Counted from the stretch's first letter, positions 1 through 6,225 are shown. The stretch is 6,535 bases of DNA from Pseudomonadota bacterium (GCA_009843005.1 VYEH01000368.1:9073-15607); one strand, 5' to 3'. Made by a program: numbers and translations. Notes: generated by a model from the letters alone, not told the origin.

Positions 1-846
1 ATCCGTGTAGCCCCCGGCGGGCCTTTCGACTCCGAAAAGGCGCTGCTTCCGGAGGTGGAGGCCAATCTGCGGGCCGCCTATAACCTGGACGAGCCTCTCT
101 ACCAGCAGTTCGCCCGCTACGTCTGGGGGCTGGCGCGGGCCGACTTCGGGCCGTCGTTCCAGTACCGGGACTACACCGTGACCGAACTCATCATGACGGG
201 GTTCCCGGTGTCGCTGAGGCTGGGAGGCATGGCCATTGCGCTGGCGCTGCTGATCGGGGTGACGGCGGGTAGTCTCGCGGCGTTGCGCCAGAATACGCGC
301 ACGGACTACGCGGTGATGTCGGCCTCGATGACGGGTATTTCGATTCCGAACTTCGTCATGGCGCCCTTGCTGATCCTGATCTTCGCCGTCTACCTGGGAT
401 GGCTGCCGGCCGGCGGACTGGGGGACGGCTCGCCCCGCAACATGGTGCTGCCGGTGATCGCGCTGGCGCTGCCACAGATCGCCTACATCTCGCGGCTGAC
501 CCGCGGCAGCATGATCGAGGTGCTGCGCAGCAACTTTATCCGCACTGCCCGCGCGCAGGGGTTGCCGATGCGCAAGATCGTGCTCAGGCATGCGCTCAAG
601 CCGGCGCTGCTGCCGGTGGTGTCGTACCTGGGCCCGGCCACGGCGGCGGTGATCACCGGTTCAGTGGTCATCGAGCAGATCTTCGGCGTACCGGGACTTG
701 GGAGATTCTTCGTTCAGGGCGCGCTGAACCGCGACTACACGCTGGTGATGGGCGTGGTGGTGTTCTACGGTGTGTTGATCATCGCCTTCAACCTGCTGGT
801 GGATCTGGCCTACGCCTGGCTGGATCCCAAGGTGAAATACTCGTGA
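1..846 (+). CDS. oppB: Oligopeptide ABC transporter permease OppB (5' truncated by window edge)
   Basis: One of two inner-membrane permease subunits of an oligopeptide importer; pairs with OppC to form the translocation channel. The frame is open from base 1, and the residues before the first possible internal start (GTG at 55) already match OppB (VAPGGPFDSEKALLPEVEAN), so the gene runs in from the left. About 281 residues are visible; E. coli OppB has about 306, so roughly 25 N-terminal residues including the first membrane segment are missing. Visible marks are the ADFGPSF segment near residue 50, several hydrophobic helices, and the EAA cytoplasmic loop (RTARAQGLP, near residue 181) that docks onto the ATPase. 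The ending LDPKVKYS is typical of OppB. The stop codon overlaps the oppC start by four bases, showing co-transcription and probable translational coupling. The periplasmic binding protein gene is expected upstream. Identification is strong by recalled similarity to E. coli OppB; peptide specificity cannot be read. Confidence 0.96.
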   Translation: MRVAPGGPFDSEKALLPEVEANLRAAYNLDEPLYQQFARYVWGLARADFGPSFQYRDYTVTELIMTGFPVSLRLGGMAIALALLIGVTAGSLAALRQNTRTDYAVMSASMTGISIPNFVMAPLLILIFAVYLGWLPAGGLGDGSPRNMVLPVIALALPQIAYISRLTRGSMIEVLRSNFIRTARAQGLPMRKIVLRHALKPALLPVVSYLGPATAAVITGSVVIEQIFGVPGLGRFFVQGALNRDYTLVMGVVVFYGVLIIAFNLLVDLAYAWLDPKVKYS

Positions 847-1733
847 GCGCCTCGGAACAGGCGATCCAGGGTCAGGAGGAAGTTGCAGGCCGCAGCCTTT
901 GGGTGGATGCCTGGCGGACGCTGCGCAAGAATCGCGCCGCAATGGTCTCCGGCATCGTCATCGGGATCATGGGTGTGCTCGTCGTCGTCGGTCCCTGGTT
1001 CAGTCCCTACAGCTACGACTTCACCGACTGGAGCAACCTGTCCATCGGGCCGAGCCTGGAAACCGGCCACCTGTTCGGCACGGCCACCCTGGGGCGCGAC
1101 CTGTTCGTGCGCACCCTTTACGGCGGCCGAATCTCGCTGATGGTGGGCCTCTCCGCGACGCTGGTGAGCCTGCTCATCGGTATCAGCTACGGCGCCGTCG
1201 CCGGCTATTTCGGCGGCCGGCTGGACAACCTGATGATGCGCATCGTGGACATTCTCTACGCCATGCCCTTCATGTTCTTCGTCATTCTGCTCATGGTGTT
1301 CTTCGGCCGGAACCTGTTCCTGATCTTCGTCGCCCTGGGCGCCATCATCTGGCTGGACATGGCGAGGATCGTTCGCGGCCAGACCCTGAGCCTCAAGCAC
1401 CGCGAGTTCGTCGAGGCGGCCAGGGCGCAGGGGGTGGGGACGTTTGCGGTGATTCGCCGGCATATCGTGCCGAACCTGCTGGGCGTGGTGGCCGTCTACG
1501 TGACGCTGACGATCCCCCAGGTCATTCTCATGGAGTCGTTCCTGAGTTTTCTCGGCCTGGGCGTTCAGGAACCCATGACATCCTGGGGCGCGCTGGTCAA
1601 GGACGGGTCCGACGAGATGCAGAGCTCCCCCTGGCTGCTGTTGTTTCCAGCGGTATTTCTCGCCATGACGCTGTTCTGCTTCAACTTCCTCGGCGACGGC
1701 ATGCGCGACGCGCTGGACCCGAAGGACAGGTAG
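843..1733 (+). CDS. oppC: Oligopeptide ABC transporter permease OppC
   Basis: Second inner-membrane permease of the oligopeptide importer; forms the channel with OppB. The 296-residue length is close to E. coli OppC (about 302). The start is GTG at 843, overlapping the oppB stop (GTGA) and preceded by AAGGTG at 829-834, eight bases away, a good ribosome binding site. The open frame extends further upstream to 399, but that part is a shadow of oppB. Visible marks are the N-terminal GRSLW element (residues 17-20), a first membrane helix at about 34-52, the OppC-type FGTATLGRD segment at 78-86 followed by GGRISLMVG, further helices, and the EAA loop EAARAQG at 191-197 with the downstream RRHIVPN. 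The C-terminus DALDPKDR matches the recalled E. coli protein exactly. The ATPase gene follows after 34 bases. The Opp assignment rather than Dpp or Gsi rests on residue-level likeness across the whole length. Confidence 0.97.
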   Translation: MSASEQAIQGQEEVAGRSLWVDAWRTLRKNRAAMVSGIVIGIMGVLVVVGPWFSPYSYDFTDWSNLSIGPSLETGHLFGTATLGRDLFVRTLYGGRISLMVGLSATLVSLLIGISYGAVAGYFGGRLDNLMMRIVDILYAMPFMFFVILLMVFFGRNLFLIFVALGAIIWLDMARIVRGQTLSLKHREFVEAARAQGVGTFAVIRRHIVPNLLGVVAVYVTLTIPQVILMESFLSFLGLGVQEPMTSWGALVKDGSDEMQSSPWLLLFPAVFLAMTLFCFNFLGDGMRDALDPKDR

Positions 1734-1767
1734 CCGGCGTCCCCTTTTATCGGATGCACCTCCGGTC

Positions 1768-3585
1768 ATGAGCCTGCTTGAAGTCCGCAACCTGGATGTC
1801 CGGTTCGATACGCCGGACGGCGAGGTCCACGCGGTCAGGAACCTGAGCTTCGAGCTGGACCGGGGGGAAACCCTGGGCGTGGTCGGCGAGTCGGGTTCCG
1901 GCAAGAGCCAGACCGTGCTGAGCCTGATCGGCCTCCTGGCCGATAACGGCCGCGCCAGCGGTACCGCGCTGTTTGACGGTCAGGACCTCTTCAACCTCTC
2001 CCCGGGCGCCCTGCGAAGCATTCGCGGGCGGCGAGTCTCGATGATTTTCCAGGATCCGATGACCTCGTTGAATCCCTACCTGACCGTTGCCGAGCAGATG
2101 GTCCAGGTGGTTCGCGAGCACGACAGGACGACCCGCAGGGCGGCCCGGGACCGGTGCCTGGAAATGCTGGAAGCGGTCAAGATTCCCGACGCGGCGGCAC
2201 GGCTGGACTGCTATCCTCACGAACTCTCCGGCGGCATGCGCCAGCGGGTCATGATCGCCGCGAGCCTGCTGCTGGACCCCCAGATTCTGGTGGCCGACGA
2301 GCCGACCACGGCGCTGGATGTCACGGTGCAGGCGCAGATCCTCGAACTCATGAAGGACCTGAACCGCCGACTCGGCACCGCGATCATTCTCATCACCCAC
2401 GACCTGGGCGTCATCGCAGGGCTTTGCGAACGGGTCCTGGTTATGCACGGTGGAGAACTGAAGGAGCAGGGCAATGTGCGGGATGTCTTCTACCGGCCCC
2501 GCCATGCCTACACGAAGGCGCTGCTGAAAGCCGTGCCGAGACTGGATGCGGAGCAGTTGGAGCGGCTGGCTCCGGCGACTTCCGAGGCCGATTCTTCCTT
2601 GTTGAGTGTCGACGGCCTCAAGGTCCATTTCCCGGTTCGAACCGGCGGCTGGCTCGGCGGGAAACGACCGCTGCGCGCTGTGGATGGGGTGAATCTCGAC
2701 TTGCGGCCGGGCGAGACGCTGGGCATCGTGGGCGAATCGGGCTGCGGCAAGTCGACGCTCGCCCGCGCCATCCTCCGGCTGGTGCCCACCACCGCCGGAA
2801 ACGTGTGCCTGCTGGGGCAGAGCATGGGCGACCTGGACAAGCAGGCGCTGCGGCAGATGCGCCGCGACGCCCAGGTGATCTTCCAGGACCCCCTGGCTTC
2901 GCTGAACCCGCGAATGACCGTGGGCAACATCGTCAGCGAACCCCTGCGGACCCACTTCCCGGAACTTGGCGCCGACGAGGTGAGGACACGAGTCGCAGAT
3001 GTCCTGAGGCGAGTGGGTCTCAGCGGCCGCGAGCTGAATCGGTATCCTCATGAATTCTCCGGCGGCCAGTGTCAACGCATCGGTATCGCCAGGGCACTGG
3101 TACTCAAACCGAAGGTCATCATCTGCGACGAACCGGTGAGCGCCCTGGACGTCTCGATCCAGGCGCAGATCATCAATCTGCTCATGGATCTTCAGGCGGA
3201 TTTCGGTCTGGCTCTGATCTTCATCGCTCACGATCTGGCGGTGGTGCGACACATCAGTCACCGGATCATGGTGATGTACCTGGGCCGGATCATGGAGGTG
3301 GCGTCGCGGCGGGCGCTGTACGAAACGCCCCAACATCCCTATACGCAGGCGCTCATCAGCGCGGTGCCGATCCCCGATCCGGACAAGGAGCGTGAACGGG
3401 ATCGGGAGTTGCTGCCCGGAGACCTGCCGTCGCCCATCGACCCGCCCTCCGGTTGCGGCTTCAGGACCCGGTGCCGCTTCGCCCGGGAGCGCTGCCGTCT
3501 GGAAACTCCCGAACTGCGCTCACTGGCGGACAGCCTCGTGGCTTGTCATCGGGCGGGCGAGGCAGCGCTTGGCCGAGCGCGGTAG
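1768..3585 (+). CDS. oppDF: Fused OppD-OppF type peptide ABC transporter ATPase
   Basis: Single 605-residue cytoplasmic ATPase carrying both nucleotide-binding domains that power the OppBC channel; in E. coli these are separate OppD and OppF proteins. Domain 1: Walker A GESGSGKS at residues 40-47, Q-loop Q95, signature LSGGM at 153-157, Walker B ILVADE at 173-178, H-loop H211. Domain 2: Walker A GESGCGKST at 322-330, Q373, signature SGGQ at 431-434, Walker B VIICDE at 450-455, H488. All catalytic elements of both sites appear intact. The second half ends in the oligopeptide-transporter C-terminal domain with four cysteines (563, 569, 576, 593); the first half lacks its copy and passes through a short linker (about 255-278) into domain 2. 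The same architecture is known in GsiA and YejF of E. coli, so an annotation as a dipeptide/glutathione-type ATPase is possible, but the OppBC partners favour oligopeptides. ATG at 1768 is the only sensible start; I see no clear ribosome binding site before it. Confidence 0.95.
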   Translation: MSLLEVRNLDVRFDTPDGEVHAVRNLSFELDRGETLGVVGESGSGKSQTVLSLIGLLADNGRASGTALFDGQDLFNLSPGALRSIRGRRVSMIFQDPMTSLNPYLTVAEQMVQVVREHDRTTRRAARDRCLEMLEAVKIPDAAARLDCYPHELSGGMRQRVMIAASLLLDPQILVADEPTTALDVTVQAQILELMKDLNRRLGTAIILITHDLGVIAGLCERVLVMHGGELKEQGNVRDVFYRPRHAYTKALLKAVPRLDAEQLERLAPATSEADSSLLSVDGLKVHFPVRTGGWLGGKRPLRAVDGVNLDLRPGETLGIVGESGCGKSTLARAILRLVPTTAGNVCLLGQSMGDLDKQALRQMRRDAQVIFQDPLASLNPRMTVGNIVSEPLRTHFPELGADEVRTRVADVLRRVGLSGRELNRYPHEFSGGQCQRIGIARALVLKPKVIICDEPVSALDVSIQAQIINLLMDLQADFGLALIFIAHDLAVVRHISHRIMVMYLGRIMEVASRRALYETPQHPYTQALISAVPIPDPDKERERDRELLPGDLPSPIDPPSGCGFRTRCRFARERCRLETPELRSLADSLVACHRAGEAALGRAR

Positions 3586-3594
3586 CGGAACCAG

Positions 3595-3623
3595 GCCAGG
3601 CTCAGAAGGAGGACGGTCCTGGC
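3595..3623 (+). other. Weak hairpin in the oppDF-rsmG spacer
   Basis: GCCAGG at 3595-3600 can pair with CCTGGC at 3618-3623 around a 17-base loop, just after the oppDF stop. No run of T follows, so it is not a convincing intrinsic terminator; it might act as an mRNA 3' end stabiliser or mean nothing. The remainder of the 104-base spacer (3586-3689) holds only small GC-rich inverted repeats such as GGGCG/CGCCC (3643-3647, 3660-3664) and the promoter-like box listed separately. Confidence 0.2.
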
Positions 3624-3653
3624 GCGGGCACGGCGACGGGTCGGGCGCATCGT

Positions 3654-3682
3654 CCGTCACGCCCACTGCGGCGGACTATACT
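3654..3682 (+). promoter_or_regulatory. Candidate promoter for rsmG, possibly giving a leaderless mRNA
   Basis: TATACT at 3677-3682 matches the sigma70 -10 consensus at five of six bases and stands out in GC-rich surroundings. The -35 position (CCGTCA, 3654-3659, 17-base spacing) matches at only three of six. The rsmG ATG at 3690 lies seven bases after the box, where transcription would be expected to start, and there is no Shine-Dalgarno-like sequence between. A transcript from this promoter would therefore be leaderless or nearly so. Confidence 0.45.
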
Positions 3683-3689
3683 GCCGGTC

Positions 3690-4307
3690 ATGTGGGAACG
3701 CCTGACTGAGCGGCTGGCCGAGGCCGGGCTGAAGGTAGACCCGGTCGCTGCGGAAACTCTGGCCGTGTATCTAGGGGAGATTCTTCGCTGGAACCGGGTC
3801 CACAATCTCACCGCGATCACCGAACCGGACGCGATGATCCGCCGCCTTGTGATCGAGAGCCTCGCACTCCGCCCGCTGCTCCGGGGCCGGCGGGTCGCCG
3901 ATGTGGGCAGCGGCGTGGGCGTGCCGGGCATTCCGCTGGCGATCACCGAGTCGCGCCGGCACTTCACGCTCATCGAAAGCCGCGCCAAGCGGGCGGCGTT
4001 CCTGCGGCATGTGCAAGGCCTGCTGGGATTGGTTAACGTTGCCGTGGAACACGCGCGGGTGGAGGAGATGAACGACGCCGGAACCTTCGATACCCTGCTC
4101 GCCAGGGCGGTGGCGCTGCCTGAGGAGTTGCTGCGGCTCACCGCGCACCTGTTCGGGCCGGCTTCGGTGATGCTGGTGCCCACCGGCGAGCAGGCCGCCG
4201 CCGAACCGCTGCAGGCAGACGGGCGGTTCGAACTGCGCCTGGAAGAAGGAACGACAACGGACCTGATCGGCGGATCGTTGCTGATCATTTCCAGGAAGCG
4301 AGGTTGA
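3690..4307 (+). CDS. rsmG: 16S rRNA (guanine527-N7)-methyltransferase RsmG (GidB)
   Basis: S-adenosylmethionine-dependent methyltransferase that places the N7 methyl on G527 of 16S rRNA in the 530 loop; loss of this modification in other bacteria gives low-level streptomycin resistance. The product is 205 residues from ATG at 3690, matching the family (E. coli 207); the frame extends upstream to 3453 but that part overlaps oppDF in another frame. Visible marks are RWNRVHNLTAI at 33-43, SAM-binding motif I DVGSGVGVPGIPL at 71-83, the acidic end of strand 2 (LIES, E96), R123 and R139. Compared with the recalled E. coli sequence, which aligns without gaps through these motifs, normally conserved positions differ: H53 is Leu, D56 is Glu, P76 is Val, and the Lys of the LKG motif (165) is Thr. 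The fold looks intact. It is followed after seven bases by parA. Identity is firm; full activity is less certain. Confidence 0.94.
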   Translation: MWERLTERLAEAGLKVDPVAAETLAVYLGEILRWNRVHNLTAITEPDAMIRRLVIESLALRPLLRGRRVADVGSGVGVPGIPLAITESRRHFTLIESRAKRAAFLRHVQGLLGLVNVAVEHARVEEMNDAGTFDTLLARAVALPEELLRLTAHLFGPASVMLVPTGEQAAAEPLQADGRFELRLEEGTTTDLIGGSLLIISRKRG

Positions 4308-4314
4308 AGATTCC

Positions 4315-5094
4315 TTGGCGCAGATCATTGCCATAGCCAACCGCAAGGGCGGGGTGGGCAAAACCACCACCTGCGTCAACCTCGCCGCTTCCCTGGCCGC
4401 CACGCGCCGCCGTGTGCTGGTGGTGGACATGGACCCCCAGGGCAACGCCACGGTGGGTTGCGGCGTGGATCCGGCCGAACTGGAAGTCACTGTCTGCGAC
4501 CTGCTGCTGGAGGAGCACGAGGGATCCGTGGCGGTTCGCCCCGCCGGCGTCGGTGGCTTCGGCGTGCTGCCGGCCAATCAGGACCTCACCCTGGCAGAGG
4601 TCCGCCTGCTGAGCCATTCGGGTCGTGAACGCCGGCTCAAACAGGTGCTGACGCCACTGGAGAAAGACTACGACTATGTCCTGGTTGACTGCCCTCCGGC
4701 GATCAACATGCTCACCCTCAACGCCCTGGCCGCAGCCACCGGCGTGCTCATCCCCATTCAGTGCGAGTACCTGGCCCTGGAAGGCCTCAGCGCGCTGCTG
4801 GAGACCGTGGAGGAGATTCGCCGCAGCGTCAATCCGGCGCTGCGGATTCACGGCATCCTGCGCACCATGTTCGACGGCAGGACCAATCTGACGAAGGAAG
4901 TATCCGGCCAGCTGGTGGAACACTTCGGCGACGGGGTGTTCCGTACCGTCATTCCGCGCAACGTCCGCCTTGCCGAAGCGCCCAGTTTTGGCAAGCCGGC
5001 GCTCTACCATGACAAGTCCTCCGCGGGGGCGCTGGCCTACCTGGCCCTGGCCGGCGAGATCAACCGCCGCGAGGCCGTGCCGGCGACGCTCTGA
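4315..5094 (+). CDS. parA: Chromosome-partitioning ATPase ParA (Soj family)
   Basis: ATPase that binds nucleoid DNA non-specifically in its ATP form and is stimulated by ParB, driving segregation of the replication origin region. The 259-residue length suits chromosomal ParA/Soj without an N-terminal DNA-binding extension. Visible marks are the deviant Walker A KGGVGKTT at residues 11-18 with signature lysine K11, Walker A' VVDMDPQGN at 36-44 (D38, D40), Walker B VLVDCPP at 122-128 (D125), and the conserved QCEYLALEGL at 149-158. The best start is TTG at 4315, because it places the first strand (AQIIAIANRKGG) exactly where ParA proteins begin and no in-frame ATG or GTG is nearby. The ribosome binding site is poor (GAGGT about ten bases away), so translation may depend on coupling to rsmG, which stops at 4307. 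The gene continues the usual rsmG-parA-parB order, but a 164-base spacer separates it from parB. Confidence 0.96.
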   Translation: MAQIIAIANRKGGVGKTTTCVNLAASLAATRRRVLVVDMDPQGNATVGCGVDPAELEVTVCDLLLEEHEGSVAVRPAGVGGFGVLPANQDLTLAEVRLLSHSGRERRLKQVLTPLEKDYDYVLVDCPPAINMLTLNALAAATGVLIPIQCEYLALEGLSALLETVEEIRRSVNPALRIHGILRTMFDGRTNLTKEVSGQLVEHFGDGVFRTVIPRNVRLAEAPSFGKPALYHDKSSAGALAYLALAGEINRREAVPATL

Positions 5095-5109
5095 GCGGGG
5101 CGGTCCTGA

Positions 5110-5236
5110 CATGGTTTGCGGGGCTGCTTGGGATACAATTGATCGTGCCCGCGCTCGCCGACGAAAGGAACACATGGCCATCCTCTTTGCCCCGCCTCCC
5201 GCCCCTTCCGGCCATAGCCGCCGGTCCATGGTTTGC
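5110..5236 (+). repeat. Ten-base direct repeat CATGGTTTGC flanking the parB leader
   Basis: CATGGTTTGC occurs at 5110-5119 and again at 5227-5236, exact over ten bases and 117 bases apart. The first copy covers the place where the -35 element would sit for the TACAAT box at 5134-5139; the second lies just before the hairpin over the parB ribosome binding site. A pair of operator half-sites is one reading; coincidence in a short stretch is another. The copies are in the same reading frame. Confidence 0.35.
5134..5139 (+). promoter_or_regulatory. Candidate -10 box for a parB promoter
   Basis: TACAAT matches the sigma70 -10 consensus at five of six bases in a GC-rich spacer after the parA stop. 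No good -35 lies at normal spacing (ATGGTT at 5111-5116 is poor); CTGACA at 5106-5111 is a good -35 by sequence but 22 bases away, too far for ordinary use. If active, transcription would begin near 5146 and give a parB mRNA with a leader of about 110 bases. Confidence 0.3.
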
Positions 5237-5269
5237 CGACCGCGATCGGCGGTGAGCGATGCGGCCTAA
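5174..5269 (+). CDS. Possible 31-codon leader ORF overlapping the parB start
   Basis: An ATG at 5174 is preceded by AAAGGAA (5164-5170), a good ribosome binding site for this window. The frame encodes 31 residues, beginning MAILFAPPPAPSGH and ending SAVSDAA, and stops with TAA at 5267-5269, overlapping the first eleven bases of parB (ATG 5259). The peptide resembles nothing I recognise and is proline- and arginine-rich, as expected from translated GC-rich spacer. An ATG at 5111 in the same frame would give 52 residues but lacks the ribosome binding site. The value of the ORF, if real, is probably regulatory: a ribosome translating it would pass through the hairpin at 5239-5253 and terminate next to the parB start. 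It could equally be chance. No function is claimed for the peptide itself. Confidence 0.3.
   Translation: MAILFAPPPAPSGHSRRSMVCRPRSAVSDAA
5239..5253 (+). promoter_or_regulatory. Hairpin over the parB ribosome binding site
   Basis: ACCGC (5239-5243) pairs with GCGGT (5249-5253) around the loop GATCG. The 3' arm is part of GGCGGT (5248-5253), the only Shine-Dalgarno-like element before the parB ATG at 5259, five bases away. Folding would hide this site from ribosomes unless an upstream ribosome opens it. The stem is short (five pairs, four of them G-C), so the effect is an inference. Confidence 0.35.
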
Positions 5270-6149
5270 GCGGAGGAGTCTGGGCCGCGGCCTGGAGGCG
5301 TTGCTGGGCACGGACCCCGTCACGCAGCAGCCGGCCGCCCAGGACGGTTTCCGGGAATTGCCCATCGACCTCCTCCAGCGGGGCCGCTACCAGCCGCGGG
5401 TTGACATGCGCCAGGAGTCGCTGCAGGAACTGGCCGACTCCATCCGTTCCCAGGGGCTGGTGCAGCCGATCATCGCACGCCCCCTGAACGCCTCGGAGGG
5501 CGCTGCCGAGACCCGCTACGAGATCGTCGCCGGCGAGCGCAGGTGGCGTGCAGCCCAACTGGCAGGGCTGGACGCGATTCCCGCCCTCGTCAGGGACATG
5601 TCCGATCGGGAGGCAGTAGCGGTTGGCCTGATCGAGAACATGCAGCGGGAGGACCTTAATCCGCTGGAGGAAGCCGGTGCGCTGAGGCGCCTGGTGAACG
5701 AGTTCGAGATGACCCACGCGGAGGCCGCGGACGCAGTGGGCCGATCGAGGGCTACCGTGACCAACCTGATGCGGCTGCTGGAATTGCCCGAGGAAGTCAA
5801 GGAGATGCTCGAGGGCAGGTCACTGAACATGGGGCACGCGAGGGCGTTGCTGGCGCTGGCAGACTCCAGGGCCCTGGTGGACCTGGCCCGGCGCGCCGTA
5901 AAGCACGGCTGGAGCGTGCGGGAGACCGAGCGCGCCGTGAATCGGCTGGTGCGGCCGGCCGTGAAACCGCCGCCGGCCCCGGTCGCAGACCCCGACGTGC
6001 GGCGGCTGGAAACCGAGTTGAGCGATCGGCTGGGCGCTTCCGTCCGGATCGATCAGCGGAAGAAAGGTGGGCGGGTGATCATTCGGTATCACGGCGTCGA
6101 TGAGCTGGAAGGGATCATCGAGCAACTGGGGCGCCGACCGAACTCCTAG
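5259..6149 (+). CDS. parB: Chromosome-partitioning protein ParB (Spo0J family)
   Basis: CTP-dependent DNA clamp that loads at parS sites near the origin, spreads along DNA and stimulates ParA. The 296-residue length is normal. Visible marks: the ParA-activating N-terminal segment LGRGLEALLG at residues 8-17; the ParB/Srx-type nucleotide-binding domain with RYQPR at 43-47, LVQPIIARP at 67-75, GERRWRAAQ at 92-100 and ENMQREDLNPLEEA at 126-139; a helix-turn-helix at about 148-175 (HAEAADAVGRSRATVTNLM) that reads parS; a proline-rich linker at about 232-245; and a C-terminal dimerisation domain at about 246-296. ATG at 5259 is chosen because a TGA in the same frame at 5253-5255 rules out earlier starts and because LGRGL follows at the usual distance. 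The start overlaps the end of a 31-codon ORF and its ribosome binding site lies in a hairpin. Nothing in the protein looks defective. Confidence 0.96.
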   Translation: MRPKRRSLGRGLEALLGTDPVTQQPAAQDGFRELPIDLLQRGRYQPRVDMRQESLQELADSIRSQGLVQPIIARPLNASEGAAETRYEIVAGERRWRAAQLAGLDAIPALVRDMSDREAVAVGLIENMQREDLNPLEEAGALRRLVNEFEMTHAEAADAVGRSRATVTNLMRLLELPEEVKEMLEGRSLNMGHARALLALADSRALVDLARRAVKHGWSVRETERAVNRLVRPAVKPPPAPVADPDVRRLETELSDRLGASVRIDQRKKGGRVIIRYHGVDELEGIIEQLGRRPNS

Positions 6150-6206
6150 CGACCGCGCGCCAGCAGGGGCCGACTGACGATTTGCCCGGCGAGCTTGCCG
6201 CATGAT

Positions 6207-6225
6207 CGGGTGCTTGCCACACCCG
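6207..6225 (+). other. Local hairpin after parB, competing with the long-range stem
   Basis: CGGGTG (6207-6212) pairs with CACCCG (6220-6225) around a seven-base loop, 58 bases after the parB stop. No T run follows. The right arm is also part of the ten-base arm 6216-6225 that can pair with 6321-6330, so the two folds exclude each other. A separate small hairpin, CGGCG-AGCT-TGCCG, lies just before it at 6187-6200, and GCTTGCC is directly repeated at 6193-6199 and 6212-6218. Confidence 0.35.

Noticed and set aside
810..1904. Antisense open frame of 364 codons opposite oppC
   Set aside because: Low-complexity His/Glu/Asp-rich shadow of the membrane-protein codons in oppC.
1747..3336. Long antisense open frame of 529 codons opposite oppDF
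   Set aside because: The translation is rich in His, Gln, Arg and Asp, the usual shadow of a GC-rich gene read from the other strand; it shows no domain, and the + strand gene is certain.
3453..3689. Upstream extension of the rsmG frame overlapping the end of oppDF
   Set aside because: RsmG homologues begin at about the ATG at 3690; the extension is out-of-frame oppDF sequence plus spacer.
5106..5139. CTGACA with TACAAT as a full parB promoter
   Set aside because: The spacing is 22 bases, outside the range normally used by sigma70; only the -10 box was kept as a weak candidate.
4285..5229. Antisense open frame of 314 codons opposite parA
   Set aside because: Same composition signature and no recognisable motif; it runs across the parA-parB spacer only because GC-rich DNA has few stops.
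5960..5967. CGTGAAAC resembling half of a parS site
   Set aside because: No matching left half is present; the bases before it (GCGGCCGGC) do not fit, and eight-base matches occur by chance.
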